This document shows positions 60,419 to 64,000 of a stretch of DNA of 64,000 nt, piece by piece. The translations under genes were made by a program, and so were the position numbers. Under the pieces are notes generated by a model, which searched no databases, was not told where the DNA came from, and was given only the letters and a program-made list of their open reading frames with translations. Positions within the stretch are counted from its first letter, which is position 1. Each line of letters starts with the position of its first letter. The stretch is from Chitinophaga pinensis (lineage in GTDB: Bacteria; Bacteroidota; Bacteroidia; Flavobacteriales; Flavobacteriaceae): positions 1 through 64,000 of the forward strand of contig CAMCDQ010000006.1 of NCBI GenBank assembly GCA_945873505.1, in the 5' to 3' direction.

Positions 60419-61711
60419 ATGAATAGAATAAAAAAAATCATTAATCAATCTATTTCTTTTAAGCAAGTTCTATTGTCTGGAGGCACTACTTTTGTATATA
60501 GAATTGCGGGATTATTGCTAAATTTTTTCATCACTATTTTCATCACAAAGAATTTTGGCCCAAGTATTTTTGGCAACTTTTCTCTAGTATTAACAATACT
60601 TCAAGCCACCACCATGATATTCGCGCTCGGGCTTCCTAATGCGCTTATCAATTATTTAGGCGTAAACAAAATCGACGACCATTTCTCGCAATTTTTATTA
60701 AAAAAAGGACTCAAAATAGTTCTAATTTCAGCTCTAATTCCAAGCAGTATTTATTTTGTATTGAAAAATACAATTGCAACAACAGTTTTTCACAATCAAA
60801 ATTTAGTTGATTATATTCTGATTGTAGCTATTATTTTGCCTTTTTCGATTGCTCATGAGTTTTTTCTTAACTTTTTTGTAGCTACAAAAAACTTTTTGAA
60901 GTTTAATGTTTTCATGTTTGTGCTTCCAAATATTTTCTTTCTTTTATTGTTGTTTCTGTTTGCAATTTCTGAAGAAAACCAATACGTTACTTTTATTTTC
61001 TATGCCATTTCAATTTTAATAACGGTGCTTATCGAATTGTTTTTTGTGTTTAAAAAACACACCAAAACCAATATCAAAAAAATGTCATCTTACCAAATTC
61101 TTCAATTTTCTTCCCCAATGATGTTGAGTAGTTTGATGTTGTTTTTACTCAATTGGACAGCGGTTTTTATGTTGGGCGCCATGGTTTCCGAACAAGAAGT
61201 AGGGATTTATAATTTAGCCTACAAACTTGCCTCTCTCGCAATGCTAGTTATTATTTCAATGAATATTGTTTTGGCACCAAAAATAGCCGAACTCTATAAA
61301 ACCAACAACCTCAAAGAATTACATTCCGTAATAAAAAAATCTACACACTTGGTTATTATTCTAACTGCGCCAATAGTCTTGTTTTTAGTCTTTTTTAGCA
61401 GCTTTGTATTGGGGGTTTTTGGCTCCAATTTTGTTCAAGGAAAAACAGCGCTGATTATTATTAGCATCGGTGTTATGTTAAATGTATTAACTGGAAATGT
61501 TGATCAAATTCTTAATATGACAAGCCATCAAAACACACTTAAAAACATTACTATTTTTGGGTTTATTTTAAATGTTTTGTTGAATTTAGCGCTAATTCCA
61601 ATTTATGGTATCAATGGAGCCGCCATCGCCAGCCTTATTACCAACTTGGTTTTCAATTTTATTTGTTTGTTTTATATCAAAAAGAAATTAGGGTTTTATA
61701 CTTTTGGATAA
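60419..61711 (+). CDS. wzx: Wzx-like lipopolysaccharide/O-unit flippase
   Basis: A 430-residue polytopic protein with about 12 membrane segments and the Polysacc_synt start SGGTTFVYRIAGLLLNFF plus FGPSIFGNFSLVLTI, matching flippases that move undecaprenyl-linked O-units to the periplasm. Length is normal. The ATG is 7 nt beyond a strong terminator, so its transcription is unclear. The GT2 gene downstream starts 1 bp after its stop. Confidence 0.9.
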   Translation: MNRIKKIINQSISFKQVLLSGGTTFVYRIAGLLLNFFITIFITKNFGPSIFGNFSLVLTILQATTMIFALGLPNALINYLGVNKIDDHFSQFLLKKGLKIVLISALIPSSIYFVLKNTIATTVFHNQNLVDYILIVAIILPFSIAHEFFLNFFVATKNFLKFNVFMFVLPNIFFLLLLFLFAISEENQYVTFIFYAISILITVLIELFFVFKKHTKTNIKKMSSYQILQFSSPMMLSSLMLFLLNWTAVFMLGAMVSEQEVGIYNLAYKLASLAMLVIISMNIVLAPKIAELYKTNNLKELHSVIKKSTHLVIILTAPIVLFLVFFSSFVLGVFGSNFVQGKTALIIISIGVMLNVLTGNVDQILNMTSHQNTLKNITIFGFILNVLLNLALIPIYGINGAAIASLITNLVFNFICLFYIKKKLGFYTFG

Positions 61712-61712
61712 T

Positions 61713-62525
61713 ATGAAAGTAACATTATCAGTAATAATTGTCAATTATAACGGGCTTCAGTTTTTGCAAAATTGTTTCGATTCGTTAATCCAAAATTTAA
61801 ATGAAATCAATCACGAAATTATTGTTTTTGACAATAATTCTGTTGACGAAAGTATTGATTTTATTAAAGAAAAGTATCCAAATGTCATTTGTATAGAAAG
61901 CAAACAAAACTTGGGATTTGGCGTTGGTAATAACCGAGCTGTATCCGCTTCCAAAGGCGATTATTTGTTGTTAATCAATAACGACACAATTGTCTTAGAT
62001 GCTTTAAAGCCAGTTTTAGAACACTTAAAATCTGATAATTCTATTGGGGCTGTGGGAATTAAAATGCTTAATAAACACAAAGTATATTTGCAATCGGCCG
62101 GAAATTTCCCAAATCCACGAAACATGTTTCAATTGAAAAAATTGTTGCGTTTGGGCAAAGAATTTGAATCTGGAGATTTTAGTAATAAAAGCTATGAAGT
62201 AGATTGGATGGCGGGTTCTTTTTTGATGCTTACTAAACAAATTTACCAGGAAATAGGTGGTTTTGATAATGATTATTTTATGTATGTAGAAGACGTCGAT
62301 TTTTGTAAAAAAATAGCCAATTTAGATTACAAAAGGATTTTTCTTCCATATTTTTCGTACATTCATTTCGTAGGTTTTTCAAACAGTAAAAACCCACTAT
62401 TGATTAAAGGCTATGAAATCTATATTGCCAAACATTGTAACGGCCTAAACAAATTCATTTGTCAATGTGCTTTAATAACAAACAAGTATATAAAAAGCCT
62501 CAAAAAAAATCTCAAAATAGAATAA
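61713..62525 (+). CDS. GT2 glycosyltransferase (rhamnosyltransferase-like)
   Basis: A 270-residue family 2 glycosyltransferase. VIIVNYNGLQFLQNC, DNNSVDES, NLGFGVGNN, and the metal motif LLINNDT are the standard GT-A signatures, and the C-terminal DNDYFMYVEDVDFCKK is typical of WbbL-type rhamnosyltransferases. This fits the rml genes nearby. ATG 61713 is used; an in-frame TTG at 61704 would overlap wzx. Confidence 0.9.
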   Translation: MKVTLSVIIVNYNGLQFLQNCFDSLIQNLNEINHEIIVFDNNSVDESIDFIKEKYPNVICIESKQNLGFGVGNNRAVSASKGDYLLLINNDTIVLDALKPVLEHLKSDNSIGAVGIKMLNKHKVYLQSAGNFPNPRNMFQLKKLLRLGKEFESGDFSNKSYEVDWMAGSFLMLTKQIYQEIGGFDNDYFMYVEDVDFCKKIANLDYKRIFLPYFSYIHFVGFSNSKNPLLIKGYEIYIAKHCNGLNKFICQCALITNKYIKSLKKNLKIE

Positions 62526-62530
62526 AAATG

Positions 62531-62538
62531 TATTTTTG
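62531..62538 (+). promoter_or_regulatory. Possible internal -7 element TATTTTTG
   Basis: TAnnTTTG match 21 nt before the wzy-like gene ATG. AT-rich context makes chance occurrence likely. Confidence 0.3.
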
Positions 62539-62558
62539 TTAAATATTATAACTTAAAT

Positions 62559-63788
62559 ATGAAAATCACAGCAACCAAATTTTATTCCCTACTATTCGTA
62601 TTTGTTGTGTTTGCCCAAATGTATTTAGCTTCTTTTAAGGCAAATGTTTTCCTCCAAATAATTATTTTATGGATTTATTTGTTTTACGAAAAATTATCAT
62701 TTGATCGTAATTTCTTAAAGACTATTTTTCCGATTGTTCTCCTTTTTCTCCTTCCGTTTGTTGGAATGTGTTTTCATGAAATCGAAATTTATAATGTTGT
62801 TAAAGATGTTTTTCACTTTATAAAGCCGTTATTAGGAATCGGAATTGGGTATTTATTCTATAAGAAAATTAATGATTTTAAGCTATTTGTAAAATCAATA
62901 GTGCTGATAGGATTTGCCTCTGCAGTAATACATTTTATTATAATATTTGTTTTCAGCAATACCAACTCTGTGGCAGAAATACGCGAATTTGGTAAAGACA
63001 ATTTTTTAGAATTATTTTCATTGCTGTTTTTTGTTTTTTATAAAAAATTCCATAAACAAAGTCTTTTTACAAATAGCACTACGCACTACTTAATTGGCTC
63101 AATATTGGTAGCGTCGAACTTACTTTATTTGTCCAGAACCATGATTATTGTGGCTATTATTTGTCTTCTTTCTGTTTTCGGTTTAAGCATTATTACGAGG
63201 AAAACAATTAAATTTATGATGATATTAGCGGGAGCAGTAGCCCTTTTTTATTTCTATTTATTTTCGATAAAAATCGAAAGGGAGAGTTTTTTATATAAAG
63301 TAAAAATCGCCCCTTCCGAACTATTTAAAACCCATATAGACCGAAACAATCATGCCGATTTATGGGACCATTGGCGCGGATATGAAGCCAAGAGAGCCCT
63401 TGCTTTAATGGAACAAAACCCCAGCAGTTATATAATAGGTTGTGGTTATGGCTCATTGGTAAACCTAAAGTTTTATGCGCCGCTTTCCGATAGTGCTTCA
63501 GACAAAGGATTAAAATACATTTCCGAATTGCATAACGGATATGCTTATATTTTTTATAAAACAGGAATTATTGGTATTTTTTTATATCTTTTATTTTTTA
63601 TCAGACTTTATAAAAAAATATACATTAACAAACAGTTTGTTACGATTTTTATATCGGCAATTGGAATTGCCTTTTTATTTACAACGATAACCATAACAGG
63701 AATTTATAATACTAAGGACACTATTGTTTTTATTCTTGGTGGGCTGCTCTTTTTTGAGCACAAGCAGTTATTAATTAACAAGATTTGA
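62559..63788 (+). CDS. Wzy-like O-antigen polymerase/ligase
   Basis: A 409-residue protein with about 10-12 membrane segments and a large extracytoplasmic loop (about 250-325) that carries HWRGYEAKRA and ends SELHNGYAYIFYKTG, features shared by O-antigen polymerases and ligases. Primary sequence of Wzy proteins is poorly conserved, so the choice between polymerase and ligase rests on context (flippase and glycosyltransferases adjacent). The next gene starts 1 bp after its stop. Confidence 0.75.
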   Translation: MKITATKFYSLLFVFVVFAQMYLASFKANVFLQIIILWIYLFYEKLSFDRNFLKTIFPIVLLFLLPFVGMCFHEIEIYNVVKDVFHFIKPLLGIGIGYLFYKKINDFKLFVKSIVLIGFASAVIHFIIIFVFSNTNSVAEIREFGKDNFLELFSLLFFVFYKKFHKQSLFTNSTTHYLIGSILVASNLLYLSRTMIIVAIICLLSVFGLSIITRKTIKFMMILAGAVALFYFYLFSIKIERESFLYKVKIAPSELFKTHIDRNNHADLWDHWRGYEAKRALALMEQNPSSYIIGCGYGSLVNLKFYAPLSDSASDKGLKYISELHNGYAYIFYKTGIIGIFLYLLFFIRLYKKIYINKQFVTIFISAIGIAFLFTTITITGIYNTKDTIVFILGGLLFFEHKQLLINKI

Positions 63789-63789
63789 T

Positions 63790-64000
63790 ATGATTAAAGC
63801 ATTATTTAATAAATTATTATCTAGTTCAGGAAAAAGCTATAAAATAGATCCAGCCATTCCAAATAGCTTGCTTTGTCACGTTCTTTATAGTAGAGGAATA
63901 ATGCTACTTCGTGGATATGTATTCACAGGAAAGAAAGTTTTTTTAGGAAAAAGTTGTACGTTATTAAACAAAAGTAATATCAGCTTCGGAAAAAACGTAA
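63790..64000 (+). CDS. Hexapeptide-repeat acyltransferase (partial, runs off the window)
   Basis: The open frame begins at ATG 63790, 1 bp after the wzy-like stop, and continues to the window end (70 codons). It starts MIKALFNKLLSS, contains LLRGYVFTGKKVFLGKS and then NKSNISFGKNV, the rising i-x-x-G-x pattern of left-handed beta-helix acetyltransferases (WcaF/LacA-like). Predicted role: O-acetylation of the polysaccharide unit. Confidence 0.7.
   Translation, partial: MIKALFNKLLSSSGKSYKIDPAIPNSLLCHVLYSRGIMLLRGYVFTGKKVFLGKSCTLLNKSNISFGKNV

Noticed and set aside
1..64000. CRISPR arrays, insertion sequences, prophage, rRNA operons, toxin-antitoxin or restriction systems
   Set aside because: I saw no spaced identical repeats, transposase motifs (DDE), integrases, phage structural genes or defence-related enzymes anywhere in the window.

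Overview
The window is one uninterrupted stretch of a chromosome from a member of the Bacteroidota, most likely Flavobacterium or a close relative in the Flavobacteriaceae. The base composition is AT-rich. Many genes carry the Bacteroidota -7 promoter element TAnnTTTG, and Shine-Dalgarno sequences are weak or absent. Marker genes fit the group: a fused MurF-Alr, DUF4837 and DUF4175 proteins, a GlnRS with a C-terminal extension, a TonB receptor with an N-terminal carboxypeptidase-like domain, and an S41 peptidase beside an OmpA protein. The first gene (LpxH-like) and the last (hexapeptide acyltransferase) are cut by the window edges.

Layout. 0-12.4 kb: MFS exporter, recJ, rsmI, a Glu-rich hypothetical, then tdk, murF-alr, mscL, asd, and a small His-rich secreted protein with a TonB-dependent receptor. 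12.4-24.3 kb: mtgA, a FAD oxidoreductase, an S9 peptidase, the rnpA-ctp-ompA run, an ElaA-like acetyltransferase, a DUF4837 lipoprotein, a lytic transglycosylase with five LysM domains, and pgk. 24.8-36.4 kb: the DNA polymerase III delta' subunit, DoxX, a PIF1-type helicase, an OmpH/Skp lipoprotein, a methyltransferase, mnmG, ybeY and a very large DUF4175 protein. 36.5-47.1 kb: a membrane di-iron hydroxylase, gltX, glnS, folB, tRNA-Cys(GCA), an SDR, a LysE transporter, a GIN-domain protein and rnr. 47.2-53.7 kb: DUF2007, a 640-bp extremely AT-rich gap, rpiB, tatA (short, minus strand), an anchor protein, GH3, a secreted protein and a nucleosidase-fold protein. 53.7-64 kb: a surface polysaccharide locus (chain-length-like protein, rmlA, rmlC, rmlD, glycosyltransferases, Wzx-like flippase, Wzy-like polymerase, acyltransferase), all on the plus strand.

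The strongest signals outside genes concern chromosome maintenance. Three near-identical 16-bp parS-like sites surround mnmG and ybeY (30.48, 32.50 and 32.67 kb). About 15 kb away, the AT-rich gap at 47.5-48.1 kb and the neighbouring rnr/DUF2007 spacer hold eight copies of the 9-mer TTATNAACA, one base away from the DnaA box TTATNCACA. From 48.9 kb to the window end every gene is on the plus strand, while the 8 kb left of the gap are mostly minus. Together these suggest an origin-proximal segment with a candidate oriC. The other unusual structure is a tandem series of tRNA-Cys 3'-end copies, each followed by its own terminator hairpin, at 42.2-42.5 kb.

I found no CRISPR array, insertion sequence, prophage or rRNA operon. 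Most of the window is ordinary core genome. Family assignments come from motif recognition, not database searches.
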